From: Alphaproteobacteria bacterium
GTDB taxonomy: Bacteria > Pseudomonadota > Alphaproteobacteria > CAAGCB01 > CAG-977
Reading direction: 5' to 3'
DNA length: 64,000 nt
Assembly (NCBI GenBank): GCA_900768875.1
Contig: CAAGEP010000003.1
Location: forward strand, 1 to 64,000
Position numbers and translations under genes: made by a program. The notes beneath the pieces were generated by a model. The model did not search any database. It had not been told where the DNA came from and saw only the letters and a program-made list of their open reading frames with translations. This document shows positions 38,128-46,318 of this stretch, piece after piece. Positions within the stretch are counted from its first letter, which is position 1; each line of letters starts with the position of its first letter.

Positions 38128-38934
38128 TTACTTTGACGGCGGCGGCGGAACGTTTGCGTCTGTTTCGTCATGGTCGGGTGCCGCTTCCTGTTGAGGAGCA
38201 AAACGGCGTCCCCACACTTTGGGGGCAGCGGGCTGCTGCGGTTCGGGGGCGGCCTCTTCGGTAACCGTGCGGGCTTTGAACAGGGATGCCTGATCTTTGG
38301 ATTTATCCTTGTCCAGCGGTTCAAGGTCGTTTGAAACGGCGGAAATAAAGTTGTTCAGCCATTCCTGAATGGGCTTGGCGTAAAATTCACGCGAATCGCC
38401 GCCGTAAATGAAAGTGACGCCGGGGCAGTTGCCGCCCGACAAAATCAAATCCACAAAATCATACCCTTTTCTGAATCGCAAAGCCAAACGGGGCATTACA
38501 ATGCAGGATGAGATTTTTGTAATGTTCATTTGATAACTGGATGCATTCAGCAGTTGTTTTTGAACTTCTTTCAATCCCGTGTCGTTCAGCGAACCGCAGT
38601 TGCCCAAGTGCGCATATCCGTTAATGGTCGCACTGCGTTTTTTGGGGCTTTTGCGGGCAACGCCGAAACACAGCACTTCGTCGGGTTCGCCGACGATATA
38701 AGAAGCATCGGGACGGATGCGTTCTTGGATTTCTTTGGCGACAATCTGTTTGAACGGCAATTCCTCTTCCTGCTTTTGCGCGGACTCCTCGGAGAACGAT
38801 GCGGAGGACGGATCCGATGAAGCCGCTTGGTCGGGCGAAGCGGCCGAATCAAAGCTTGAATCAACGTCGTAAAACAACTGCGCGCGGGCGGGAACCGCCG
38901 CGGATAACAGAATTAAAAGCAGAAGTTTGTTCAT
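38128..38934 (-). CDS. Secreted protein of unknown function with Pro-rich tail
   Basis: The 268-residue protein has a signal peptide (MNKLLLLILLSAAVPARA) and a Ser/Asp/Ala-rich linker. A folded region (about 60-200) with four cysteines follows (CFGVARKS, GNCGSLND, SSCIVMPR, GGNCPGVTF). The C-terminal tail is Pro/Glu/Ala-rich and ends PPPPSK. The tail could span peptidoglycan or dock a partner. It lies 12 bases after the M23 peptidase gene in an operon with xseA and tadA. I recognise no family. Confidence 0.7.
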   Translation of the reverse strand: MNKLLLLILLSAAVPARAQLFYDVDSSFDSAASPDQAASSDPSSASFSEESAQKQEEELPFKQIVAKEIQERIRPDASYIVGEPDEVLCFGVARKSPKKRSATINGYAHLGNCGSLNDTGLKEVQKQLLNASSYQMNITKISSCIVMPRLALRFRKGYDFVDLILSGGNCPGVTFIYGGDSREFYAKPIQEWLNNFISAVSNDLEPLDKDKSKDQASLFKARTVTEEAAPEPQQPAAPKVWGRRFAPQQEAAPDHDETDANVPPPPSK

Positions 38935-38946
38935 TCCGGATACTCC

Positions 38947-39762
38947 TTATTCGCAGAAAGCTTTTGAATTTTCGATAAAAACGGCGGGGTCGACGCGTTT
39001 GTCGCGCCACATTGCAACCCAATGCAAATGGGGACCCGTCGCGCGTCCCGTACTGCCGATTTCGCCGATTTTTTGTCCTTTTTTGACTTTATCGCCCGTT
39101 TCGACATCCAGCTTGCTCAAGTGGCTGTAGCTGGTTGTTACTTCTTGTCCGTGCGCCAACAGAATGGTTTTTCCCGTCAAAAACATTTCATCGTAAGCCA
39201 GCAAGACTTTGGCGTCGGCGGGGGCGAAAACGGGCGTTCCCGTCGCGGCGGCGATGTCCAGAGCGTTGTGCGGCGATTTTTCTTCGCCGTTTAAAATGCG
39301 TTGAGAGCCGTAAATGCTAGAAATCCGTCCTTTTGCGGGCATTTGAAAACACAAGGGCAGCTGCATTTTCACTTTTTTGGCGCGAGCATCGGCGGTGGCA
39401 AGGAATTCCTTTTCAATGCGGGCGGATTCTTCGGGGGACGGATTGACTTTGTTGTCGGGCAGTCCGTCAATGCGCTGGATTTTCCAATCGCGGGGCTGGA
39501 TTTTGAAAGTCTTTTCCACAGTTTTTCCGTGCCGTTTCACCGTAAAAGTCAAATCGCCCGTGTCGTTGCGGCCGATACCGACAACAAACCAGCCGTCCTT
39601 GCGCGGTGTGATTTCGACGCCGTTCAGGGAAACGCGGGCCTTCGGTGTCGCAAAAGCAAACAGCATTTCGCCCTGCCGCGGCTGTCCGTGCAGATACAAA
39701 AGCGGTTCGTCCGCGCGGGCGGAAAACGTTGTCAGACAAAGGGCTAAAATCAAACGAATCAT
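38947..39762 (-). CDS. M23 family peptidoglycan endopeptidase (LytM domain)
   Basis: The 271-residue periplasmic protein has a signal peptide cleaved near ARA-DEP, a beta-rich N-terminal domain and a complete LytM/M23 domain. The zinc ligands His165 and Asp169 lie in SPHNALDIA and His247 in PHLHW, with His214 in YSHLS. All catalytic positions are present, so it should cut peptide cross-links in the wall. The start overlaps the xseA stop by four bases (39759-39762). Confidence 0.9.
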   Translation of the reverse strand: MIRLILALCLTTFSARADEPLLYLHGQPRQGEMLFAFATPKARVSLNGVEITPRKDGWFVVGIGRNDTGDLTFTVKRHGKTVEKTFKIQPRDWKIQRIDGLPDNKVNPSPEESARIEKEFLATADARAKKVKMQLPLCFQMPAKGRISSIYGSQRILNGEEKSPHNALDIAAATGTPVFAPADAKVLLAYDEMFLTGKTILLAHGQEVTTSYSHLSKLDVETGDKVKKGQKIGEIGSTGRATGPHLHWVAMWRDKRVDPAVFIENSKAFCE

Positions 39763-41210
39763 AACGGCAAAGTTCCTTGTTGCGGGGAATCTTCTTTTTT
39801 CTTTTTGGGTTTGTGCGGAAAAACGGCAAGCGTTCCGTCCGCGAATTTCAGCGTCATTTCCGATTTTTGGCGGGCGTCCGCGGCGCAGACAATCGGCTTG
39901 TCCGACACATCCAACACCAAAGCGAACCCTCTGTCAAGCACGCGTTCGTACGAACAGCTTTCCAGCAGCCGCTTGTTCGTCGTCAGCCGCGTATCGCTTT
40001 CGGTCAAGACGGCTTTGACCAGATTTTCCAACGGATAGGCGGTTTGGAACAACGCTTTTTCGGCGTTGGAGAGCAGTAAATCGGGCGCGGTCGGACGCAG
40101 GCGGTCAAGGTCGGCTTTTTTCCTGTCCGCCAGAACGGTCAAAGCGTTGTTCAGCCGTTCGGTTTTGTCGTCCAAACGTTGCGCGTATTCGGCAATCGTC
40201 CTGTCAAGCGGCGGCAGTCCGCGGCTTAATCCCGTCAAAACGGTTTGGCGTTCGTCCAGCAAACGGCGAGCCGCTTTCATCAAACGGATTTCCGATTCTT
40301 TGAGCATGGTTTGCAGTTCGGAACGCACGGGGACGGCTTTTTCCGCCGCGCCTGTCGGAGTGGGGGCGCGCAAATCCGCCGCATAATCGATTAACGTCGT
40401 GTCCGTTTCGTGTCCGACCGCCGAAATCAGCGGAATGTCCGATGCCGCCGCCGCGCGGACGACGATTTCTTCGTTAAACGCCCACAAATCTTCCAAAGAC
40501 CCGCCGCCGCGCGCGACAATCAGCACGTCGGGACGGGGAATGTGACCGCTTGGCGTGTCCAAGCCCTGCGGAGGAATCGCGTTGAATCCGCGAATGCCCG
40601 CCGCGACCTGTTCCGCTGCGCCGTCGCCCTGCATCAGCGCCCCCCACAGCAAGACCCTGCGCGGAAAGCGGTCGTTCAAGCGGTGCATAATGTCGCGGAT
40701 GACCGCGCCCGACGGCGACGTGACAACGCCGATGACTTCGGGTAAAAAGGGGATTTTCTTTTTGCGTTCGGGGGCGAACAGCCCTTCGGCAAGCAGCTTT
40801 TTGCGCCGTTCCTCCAGCAGTTTCAGCAAAGCGCCTTCGCCCGCGGCTTCCATGCTGTCGACAATCATCTGATAGTTCGACCGTCCGGGATAGGTGGTGA
40901 TTTTTCCCGTGCAGACGACTTCCAGCCCGTCCTGAGGCGCAACGGACAGCTTTGTCGCCCCGCCGCGCCAGCAAATTCCGTTTAAAACGGCTTCGTCGTC
41001 TTTGAGCGAAAAATACAAATGGCCCGACGCCGCTTTTTTCAATCCCGAGATTTCTCCTTTGACCCTGACAAAGGAAAAGTTCGTTTCGACCAAGCCCTTC
41101 AAGGCTTGGGACAGCGCGGAAACGCTGAGCGGTTCGGGCGCCTGCGGTTCGGGAACGGCGGGCTTTTCCGTTAAATCCGGCATATCGGCAAAAAGCGGCT
41201 GATTCGTCAT
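39759..41210 (-). CDS. xseA: Exodeoxyribonuclease VII large subunit
   Basis: The 483-residue subunit of exonuclease VII degrades single-stranded DNA. It has the N-terminal OB domain (LSVSALSQALKGLVETNFSFVRVKGEIS), the catalytic core (GVVTSPSGAVIRDI, DVLIVARGGGSLEDLWAFNEE, SAVGHETDTTL) and the helical C-terminal part. I start it at 41210, where ATGA overlaps the tadA stop, not at 41591. The small subunit xseB is not in the window. Confidence 0.95.
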   Translation of the reverse strand: MTNQPLFADMPDLTEKPAVPEPQAPEPLSVSALSQALKGLVETNFSFVRVKGEISGLKKAASGHLYFSLKDDEAVLNGICWRGGATKLSVAPQDGLEVVCTGKITTYPGRSNYQMIVDSMEAAGEGALLKLLEERRKKLLAEGLFAPERKKKIPFLPEVIGVVTSPSGAVIRDIMHRLNDRFPRRVLLWGALMQGDGAAEQVAAGIRGFNAIPPQGLDTPSGHIPRPDVLIVARGGGSLEDLWAFNEEIVVRAAAASDIPLISAVGHETDTTLIDYAADLRAPTPTGAAEKAVPVRSELQTMLKESEIRLMKAARRLLDERQTVLTGLSRGLPPLDRTIAEYAQRLDDKTERLNNALTVLADRKKADLDRLRPTAPDLLLSNAEKALFQTAYPLENLVKAVLTESDTRLTTNKRLLESCSYERVLDRGFALVLDVSDKPIVCAADARQKSEMTLKFADGTLAVFPHKPKKKKEDSPQQGTLPL

Positions 41211-41671
41211 TTGTTTCGCAGTCCCGCAAAAAAATCTTTCAACAAAGCGGCGGATTCCCGTTCGCCGAAGCCGCCGTACACTTCGGGTTTGCACAGGCAG
41301 CCTTTTTGCGCGTACAGGCGGCATCCGTGTTCGACCCCGCCGCCTTTGGCATCGTACGCGCCGAAATAAAGCCGTCTGATTCGGGCAAACGAAATCGCTG
41401 CCGCGCACATCGGGCAGGGTTCCAATGTAACATAAATGTCCAAATCGGGCAAGCGCGGTTCGCCTTTTAAACGGCAAGCTTCGCGCAAAGCCAGAATTTC
41501 GGCGTGCGCGGTCGGATCGTTGTCCCGTTCGGTGCGGTTGACGGCAATCGAAACGATTTGCCCGTTTTTCGAATCGAACACGACGGCGCACACGGGAATC
41601 TCCCCTGCGTCGCCCGCCTTTTTTGCTTCGCCCAGCGCCGTTTCGACAATTTGATTCAAAAAACTTTCCAT
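41207..41671 (-). CDS. tadA: tRNA-specific adenosine deaminase TadA
   Basis: The 154-residue zinc deaminase converts A34 to inosine in tRNA(Arg). The catalytic motif is HAEIL, and the zinc cysteines are in PCPMCAAA. Length is typical. The start at 41671 (MESFLNQIVETAL) is chosen over 41734 because it matches the family. It is the first gene of the tadA-xseA-M23-unknown operon, with overlaps or gaps of at most 12 bases. Confidence 0.93.
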   Translation of the reverse strand: MESFLNQIVETALGEAKKAGDAGEIPVCAVVFDSKNGQIVSIAVNRTERDNDPTAHAEILALREACRLKGEPRLPDLDIYVTLEPCPMCAAAISFARIRRLYFGAYDAKGGGVEHGCRLYAQKGCLCKPEVYGGFGERESAALLKDFFAGLRNK

Positions 41672-41716
41672 AGCCCTTAAAGTGACCTTTGCCTGAACGG
41701 AAGTCAAGAAAAAGTC

Positions 41717-41745
41717 TTCACCCGACGGGGACAAACTGCTATACT
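41717..41745 (+). promoter_or_regulatory. Predicted promoter giving a near-leaderless transcript
   Basis: TTCACC (41717-41722), 17 bases, TATACT (41740-41745). The expected start site is within a few bases of the ATG at 41755, and no ribosome site is visible. Confidence 0.45.
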
Positions 41746-41754
41746 GCGCGCGTT

Positions 41755-42870
41755 ATGGCTATGGATATGATGAGCAACGACACGGTTTTCAAACTCGGCG
41801 GCTTCAAGGTCGACCGCGAAATCGTGCGCTATATCCGCGAAGCCAGCGATTCCAGCGGCGTCAGTTTCGATTATCTGCTGGCCAAGGCAGGACATGAAAG
41901 CCGCTTTGAAACCAATGCTTCCGCAGCCCGCTCCAGTGCCGAAGGACTGTATCAGTTCACGACGGAAACATGGATGCAGCAAATGAAACTGCATGGCGCA
42001 AAATACGGCTATGCCAAGCTTGCCGCCAAAATTTACCGCGACGGTCGCGGGCGGTATCGTGTCAAAAGTGCCGCCGATAAAGAGGAAATTCTGGCGTTGC
42101 GCCGCAGTCCGCGCATATCCGCTCTGCTGGCCGCCGAATTTGCCAAAAGCAACAAAAAAATTCTGGAAGATCAAATCGGCGCGCGGGTAACTTCCGCCGA
42201 TTTGTATCTGGCCCACTTTATGGGCCCCAGCGGCGCGGTTATGCTGTTGCGCGCGGACAAATTCACGCCGCACAAATTCGCCGCCGATTTGTTTCCCGAA
42301 GCTGCTCTTGCCAATCCGCCGATTTTTTACAACGAAAAAGGGCGCATGCTGACCGTGCGCCAAGTCCGCCGCCGCATCGCCGATATTTTTCAAGATAAAA
42401 TCGACCGCTTCGCCGTATTGCCCAAATCGCTGAAAGTGTGGTTGGACGATTTGCCCAAAGAACGCAAAAACACAAAATCCGCGATTGTTGTCGCCGCGCC
42501 GGTTTTACGGTTGGAGGCAAATGCGGCTGATACCGGAACGCCCCCGCCGATGCCGAAAATTATGGAACCCGTCCGTTTGGCGAATATTTTGCCGGGGGAA
42601 GGGGTCAATCTGGACGATGATGCCGTTATGAGCGAATTAAGATTGAAAGCGCTGTCCGCACTGTCCGGAAAGTCGGATGCCGTGTCGGCGGATTTCGTTC
42701 CCGTTAAAAAAGCGGTCTACGATTTGGCGGGTATGACTTCGCTGGAAGCGGACGGTGAAAACGAAACGGCGGTTGCATACAACGCTTTGGCGGCGACATG
42801 GTTTGAATCGGACGACTATCCCGTAACGTCGCCTTTGCCGACGGCGGTAACGATGGAAAAGGAATTGTAA
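41755..42870 (+). CDS. Lytic-transglycosylase-like (SLT fold) protein
   Basis: The 371-residue protein has a lysozyme-like domain at residues 20-220. The likely catalytic glutamate is Glu48 in AGHESRF, followed by SSAEGLYQFTTETWM and YLAHFMGPSGA, as in transglycosylases. No signal peptide or membrane segment is visible at the N-terminus (MAMDMMSNDTVFKL), so how it would reach the wall is unclear. The C-terminal 150 residues are low in complexity. It is followed directly by the RluB-type gene, whose ATG begins right after its stop. Confidence 0.75.
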   Translation: MAMDMMSNDTVFKLGGFKVDREIVRYIREASDSSGVSFDYLLAKAGHESRFETNASAARSSAEGLYQFTTETWMQQMKLHGAKYGYAKLAAKIYRDGRGRYRVKSAADKEEILALRRSPRISALLAAEFAKSNKKILEDQIGARVTSADLYLAHFMGPSGAVMLLRADKFTPHKFAADLFPEAALANPPIFYNEKGRMLTVRQVRRRIADIFQDKIDRFAVLPKSLKVWLDDLPKERKNTKSAIVVAAPVLRLEANAADTGTPPPMPKIMEPVRLANILPGEGVNLDDDAVMSELRLKALSALSGKSDAVSADFVPVKKAVYDLAGMTSLEADGENETAVAYNALAATWFESDDYPVTSPLPTAVTMEKEL

Positions 42871-43641
42871 ATGACTGATGAAAAAAAAGAACGAATCGCC
42901 AAGGTCGTGGCGCGCGCGGGCGTGTGTTCCCGCCGCGAAGCCGAACGTTATATCGAACAGGGGCGCATTGCCGTTAATGGCAAAGTGCTGGATTCGCCCG
43001 CCGTCACGGTCGACGCGGCGGATAAAATCACCGTGGACGGCAAACCTTTGCCCGCTGCGGAAAAAACGCGCGTGTGGCGGTATCACAAACCCGTCGGACT
43101 GGTTACGACTTACCGCGACGAAAAAGGGCGGCAAACCGTTTTTGACAACTTGCCCGACGATATGCCGCGCGTCGTTTCCGTCGGACGCTTGGATTTGAAT
43201 TCCGAAGGATTGCTGCTGTTGACAAACGACGGCGCGTTCGCCCGCGCTTTGGAATTGCCGTCGACGGGGTGGCTTCGCCGCTACCGCGTGCGTATTCATG
43301 GGGAAATGACGCCCGATATCATTGAAAAACTGGCAAAAGGCGTCGTTGTCGAAGGTGTCAAATACGCGCCCGTCGAAGTCGCGGTCGATAAACGGCAAGG
43401 GTCGAATATGTGGCTGACCGTCGCGCTCAAAGAAGGTAAAAACCGCGAAATCCGCCGTTTGATGGAATCGTTCGGATTGCAGGTGACACGCTTAATCCGC
43501 ACGGCGTACGGACCGTTCCAGTTGGGCAGTCTGGCTGTCGGCGCGGTCGAGGAAATCCGCGGCAAAATCCTGCAGGATCAGGTTGGCGCGCTGACGGGCT
43601 ATCGTGTCGAAAAACACACGCACAAACAAAAGAAAGCGTAA
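42871..43641 (+). CDS. rluB: RsuA/RluB-type rRNA pseudouridine synthase
   Basis: The 256-residue enzyme makes pseudouridine in ribosomal RNA. It has an N-terminal S4 RNA-binding domain (RIAKVVARAGVCSRREAERYI), the catalytic Asp in GRLDLNSEGLLLLTNDG, and the conserved EGKNREIRRLMESFG. RluB (23S U2605) is the best guess; RluE, RluF and RsuA are relatives. The basic His/Lys tail is short. Confidence 0.85.
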   Translation: MTDEKKERIAKVVARAGVCSRREAERYIEQGRIAVNGKVLDSPAVTVDAADKITVDGKPLPAAEKTRVWRYHKPVGLVTTYRDEKGRQTVFDNLPDDMPRVVSVGRLDLNSEGLLLLTNDGAFARALELPSTGWLRRYRVRIHGEMTPDIIEKLAKGVVVEGVKYAPVEVAVDKRQGSNMWLTVALKEGKNREIRRLMESFGLQVTRLIRTAYGPFQLGSLAVGAVEEIRGKILQDQVGALTGYRVEKHTHKQKKA

Positions 43642-43646
43642 AAAAA

Positions 43647-43671
43647 AAGGGGGCTTCAAAGAAGCCCCCTT
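43647..43671 (-). terminator. Intrinsic terminator of the GFGREN-repeat gene
   Basis: An 11-base-pair perfect stem (AAGGGGGCTTC) with a 3-base loop is followed by eight or more T on the minus strand. It may also slow plus-strand transcripts from the RluB-type gene. Confidence 0.85.
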
Positions 43672-43692
43672 GAAGTTTCGGGAGAAATGAAA

Positions 43693-44034
43693 TTATCGGC
43701 TTAAATTGCGGGATTGGGCAATCTGTTGAAAACCGATTTTTGTTTTCGGCTTGGACGGCTGAGCGGCGGGGTCGTTTTCGCGGCCGAATCCGACGGCGGT
43801 TTCTTTGCCCGACGGACCGTTGTCAATCGTTTCGTTTTCACGGCCGAATCCGATGGCGCGGCGTTTGCCCAATGTTTCCAACAAAATCGATTCGGCGGAA
43901 CGTTCAATCGTTTCGTTTTCGCGACCGAATCCGATGGCGCGGCGTTTGTTGGTGTTGCTCTGTTCCGCTTGCGCGCCGCTGGGCATCAGTTCGCACGAAC
44001 CGTTTTCGCAAAATTCTTTCAATGATTTAACCAT
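43693..44034 (-). CDS. Small protein with three GFGREN repeats
   Basis: The 113-residue protein starts at 44034 with AGGGGA seven bases ahead; a much longer reading to 44694 runs antisense to rsmD and is rejected. After a short N-terminus with two cysteines (MVKSLKEFCENGSCELMPSG) come RRAIGFGRENETI, again RRAIGFGRENETI, then TAVGFGRENDPA and a partial TKIGFQQ, spaced 27 and 20 residues apart. No signal peptide or membrane segment is visible. The pattern of a leader and near-identical basic-flanked units resembles multi-core peptide precursors or short binding motifs arranged in series. No modification enzyme is adjacent. The function is unknown. Confidence 0.75.
   Translation of the reverse strand: MVKSLKEFCENGSCELMPSGAQAEQSNTNKRRAIGFGRENETIERSAESILLETLGKRRAIGFGRENETIDNGPSGKETAVGFGRENDPAAQPSKPKTKIGFQQIAQSRNLSR
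43772..43938 (-). repeat. Three 26-base in-frame repeats encoding GFGREN units
   Basis: Near-identical copies lie at 43772-43797, 43832-43857 and 43913-43938. The last two extend their identity to about 45 bases with only two changes, which points to recent internal duplication or gene conversion. Confidence 0.85.
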
Positions 44035-44068
44035 AGGAAATCCCCTTTGGAAATAAGCTTCGTTGACA

Positions 44069-44097
44069 AAATTACTTTTTTTTGTCATTTTTGTCAA
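44069..44097 (-). promoter_or_regulatory. Predicted promoter of the GFGREN-repeat gene
   Basis: On the minus strand, consensus TTGACA (44097-44092), 17 bases, TAATTT (44074-44069). A second TTGACA lies on the plus strand at 44063-44068, so TTGACAAAA and its reverse complement flank the region. This may also serve rsmD. Confidence 0.5.
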
Positions 44098-44121
44098 TAC
44101 AAATTTACGGGAGTTTTGAAA

Positions 44122-44679
44122 ATGAGAATTGTAGGCGGAACATACCGAGGAAAACAGCTGATTGCCCCCGCAGGGGACGTAACCCGTCCCACGTCGGACA
44201 GGGCGCGGGAATCTGTTTTCAATATTATCGACAGCCGATTGATGAAAGCCGGACGGCAGTGGAGCGATTTGTCGGTTTTTGACGCTTTTGCAGGAACGGG
44301 AGCCTTGGGAATCGAGGCCGTTTCCAGGGGGGCAGGCGTTTTGTTTGCCGCAGAGCGGGACAAGACGGCTCAGCAATGCTGGTATAAAAATACGCAAGGC
44401 TTGAAAAACGTTTCGCTGGCTTTGTACAGCGATATGCTTAGTTTGCCGAAAGCCCGCCAAAGCGTCGGTTTGGTGTTGATGGATCCGCCTTACAAAAGGG
44501 GGCTGACCGTCCCCGCTTTGACGGAATTGGAACGAAAAGGCTGGCTGGACCCCGAAACTTTGTGTGTGGTGGAAGTGGAAAAATCCGAAAAAGACGTTTT
44601 GCCCGATGATTTTGAAACATTGGATGAGCGTGTTTACGGCAAAGCCAAAATCATTCTTGCTGTATTGAAAAATAAATAA
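44122..44679 (+). CDS. rsmD: 16S rRNA (guanine966-N2)-methyltransferase RsmD
   Basis: The 185-residue SAM-dependent methyltransferase modifies G966 of 16S rRNA. It opens with MRIVGGTYRGKQL and RPTSDRARESVFNII, then has the SAM motif DAFAGTGALGIEAVSRGA and the catalytic DPPY. The start at 44122 with GGGAG ahead is preferred to a start 25 codons upstream. It normally follows an RNA pseudouridine synthase gene, and here the RluB-type gene is indeed close. Confidence 0.95.
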   Translation: MRIVGGTYRGKQLIAPAGDVTRPTSDRARESVFNIIDSRLMKAGRQWSDLSVFDAFAGTGALGIEAVSRGAGVLFAAERDKTAQQCWYKNTQGLKNVSLALYSDMLSLPKARQSVGLVLMDPPYKRGLTVPALTELERKGWLDPETLCVVEVEKSEKDVLPDDFETLDERVYGKAKIILAVLKNK

Positions 44680-44687
44680 AGCAAAAA

Positions 44688-44717
44688 AAAACACCCCGTT
44701 ATGAAACGGGGTGTTTT
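44688..44717. terminator. Bidirectional terminator between rsmD and the Cys-rich gene
   Basis: AAAACACCCCGTT pairs with AACGGGGTGTTTT in a 13-base-pair stem, with a long T run on the minus strand and a shorter one on the plus strand. Confidence 0.85.
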
Positions 44718-44733
44718 GTGTCCGACGGACAGA

Positions 44734-46212
44734 TTATTTACGAACCGGTGTATCGGTCATGATAGCCGTCTGGCAGGTGTGCAATCCGTCAACCAGATAC
44801 TTGATGTCCCAGCCTGTTGTGCAGTCATAACCGCCGGCTTTGGGGTATTTGGTGCAGACGCGTTCTTTGCCGTTCAGCTTTTCGCCGGAGCGCAATTCGC
44901 CGAAGCCCTTGCCGCAAGCTTTTTCACATTCGCCGCCGTCGCCTTTGCTGGGCGAACCCGTGCAACCGGTGGATTTTTGAACGGCGGTCTGGCAGGTGTA
45001 AACGGTGCCGTTGACCAAGTAGTCAATGTTCCAGCTCGTTGTGCAAGCATAGCCGCAGGACAGCGGGTATCTGGTGCAGACGCGTTCTTTGCCGTTCAGC
45101 TTTTCGCCCGGACGGTCATAATAGAACTCGTCGTTTCCGCAAATCCGGCGGCAGTCGGCGTCTTTGTCTTCCGGCTGTTCCGTCTGAATGGCGGTCTGGC
45201 AGGTGTAAACGGTGCCGTTGACCAGATACTTGATGTCCCAGCCTGTTGTGCAGGCATAACCGCAAGAGGCGGGGTATCTGGTGCAGACGCGTTCCTTGCC
45301 GTCCAACTTTGCGCCCGGACGGTCATAGTAGAACTCGTTGTTCCCGCAGATTCTGCGGCAGTCGGCATCCCAATCGTCTTTGACGCATTCGCCGTTGACC
45401 AATGAAGACCCGTCGGGGCATTTTTCGCAAACACCCGTGCTGTAGTTCAACGTTTCATTGTCCGCACATTCTTTCAAATCGCAACCCGATTTGTCTTTGC
45501 GCAGATTGTATGCGATTTCGCAAGAGTTGCAGCTGGTCGCGGAAGAGCAGGACGTGCAACCCGGCATCGCGCTGCCGCAATCATTGCATTTGTGGTTGGC
45601 AACGTACTGCGATCCCGTGCAATTCAACAGCGCGCAAGAGGCAGTCGTTTGTCCGGCATCCGTACAATGCTGTTTGTAAGTGCAATCGTTGTCGGAATTG
45701 CAGGCGACGCATTGCCCTTTGCCGTTGGAAATCTTGCCGTCGGGACAACCGCATTTTTCACCGGCGAGGCACATTTCGCATTGATACTTATCGCCCGTTT
45801 TCGAGCATTTCCACGCGGGGCCGCACGACGTTTCCGTGCAAGCGCAGTACGATGTGCGCGTGTCGCCTTCAATGGCGCAAACCGGCGTCGTCTTCATTGT
45901 GGCGCAATTTTCGCGTTTCGGATAAGTCATGCTTTTTTCGCACAGGTTTTTGCAGATTTTGGCCGTGGTGCAATATTCATTGGGATCGCAATCCGCGGAA
46001 GAATCGCATTTTCCCGGAATTTCTTTGCCGGCTTTTTTTACAGTGTACGGGACGAGCGAACCGGGACCGGGACCGCCTTCGTCAATGGCTTCGCTTAATT
46101 TCATGGCGCGGGCGATCCGGAACGATTCGGAATCATTCAGAACCGAAGCGTCCGCAGATGTACCGCACAGCAGTGCCGCACCAATCAAGGGAAGGAAAAA
46201 GATCTTTTTCAT
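44734..46212 (-). CDS. Secreted cysteine-rich repeat protein
   Basis: The 492-residue protein has a signal peptide (MKKIFFLPLIGAALLCGTSADA) and a mature start SVLNDSESFRIARAMK shared with the fragment at 1-115. A cysteine-rich middle (about 65-280) contains short CxxC and EGF/furin-like units. Three C-terminal units of roughly 60 to 70 residues each run from CRRICGN or a similar start to TCQTAI, and each contains KLxGKERVCT(R/K)YP, GY(A/D)CTT and a W-(D/N)-I-(K/D)-YLV segment. More than 40 cysteines suggest extensive disulfide bonding outside the cytoplasm. It is a likely surface or adhesion protein; the binding partner is unknown. The start at 46212 is supported by AAAGG. Confidence 0.8.
   Translation of the reverse strand: MKKIFFLPLIGAALLCGTSADASVLNDSESFRIARAMKLSEAIDEGGPGPGSLVPYTVKKAGKEIPGKCDSSADCDPNEYCTTAKICKNLCEKSMTYPKRENCATMKTTPVCAIEGDTRTSYCACTETSCGPAWKCSKTGDKYQCEMCLAGEKCGCPDGKISNGKGQCVACNSDNDCTYKQHCTDAGQTTASCALLNCTGSQYVANHKCNDCGSAMPGCTSCSSATSCNSCEIAYNLRKDKSGCDLKECADNETLNYSTGVCEKCPDGSSLVNGECVKDDWDADCRRICGNNEFYYDRPGAKLDGKERVCTRYPASCGYACTTGWDIKYLVNGTVYTCQTAIQTEQPEDKDADCRRICGNDEFYYDRPGEKLNGKERVCTRYPLSCGYACTTSWNIDYLVNGTVYTCQTAVQKSTGCTGSPSKGDGGECEKACGKGFGELRSGEKLNGKERVCTKYPKAGGYDCTTGWDIKYLVDGLHTCQTAIMTDTPVRK
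44761..45366 (-). repeat. Three near-identical coding repeats in the Cys-rich gene
   Basis: Three units, approximate bounds 45366-45190, 45154-44980 and 44937-44761, share long stretches of DNA identity (for example around GGCAGGTGTAAACGGTGCCG at 45200-45220 and 44989-45009). The first two are closest, with the RRICGN(N/D)EFYYDRPG opening; the third has diverged at its start (CGKGFGELRSG). Confidence 0.8.
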
Positions 46213-46318
46213 TTCTGTCAACCTTTCATACTGGAGTTACCACTATTTTTGATCTAGCACGTTTTTTCAAGACGGAAAAGACGGAATTGAGATGTTTACA
46301 AAAATTTCACAAAGCGCA

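Noticed and set aside
39759..41591. A 610-codon reading of xseA
   Set aside because: The extra 127 codons overlap tadA in another frame; the ATG at 41210 overlaps the tadA stop and matches the family start.
43772..43938. Repeats that could suggest a small CRISPR array
   Set aside because: There are only three imperfect units with unequal spacing, all in frame within a coding gene, and no cas genes are present.
43693..44694. A 333-codon reading of the GFGREN-repeat gene
   Set aside because: The N-terminal 220 codons lie antisense to rsmD. The internal ATG at 44034 has a good ribosome site and promoter.
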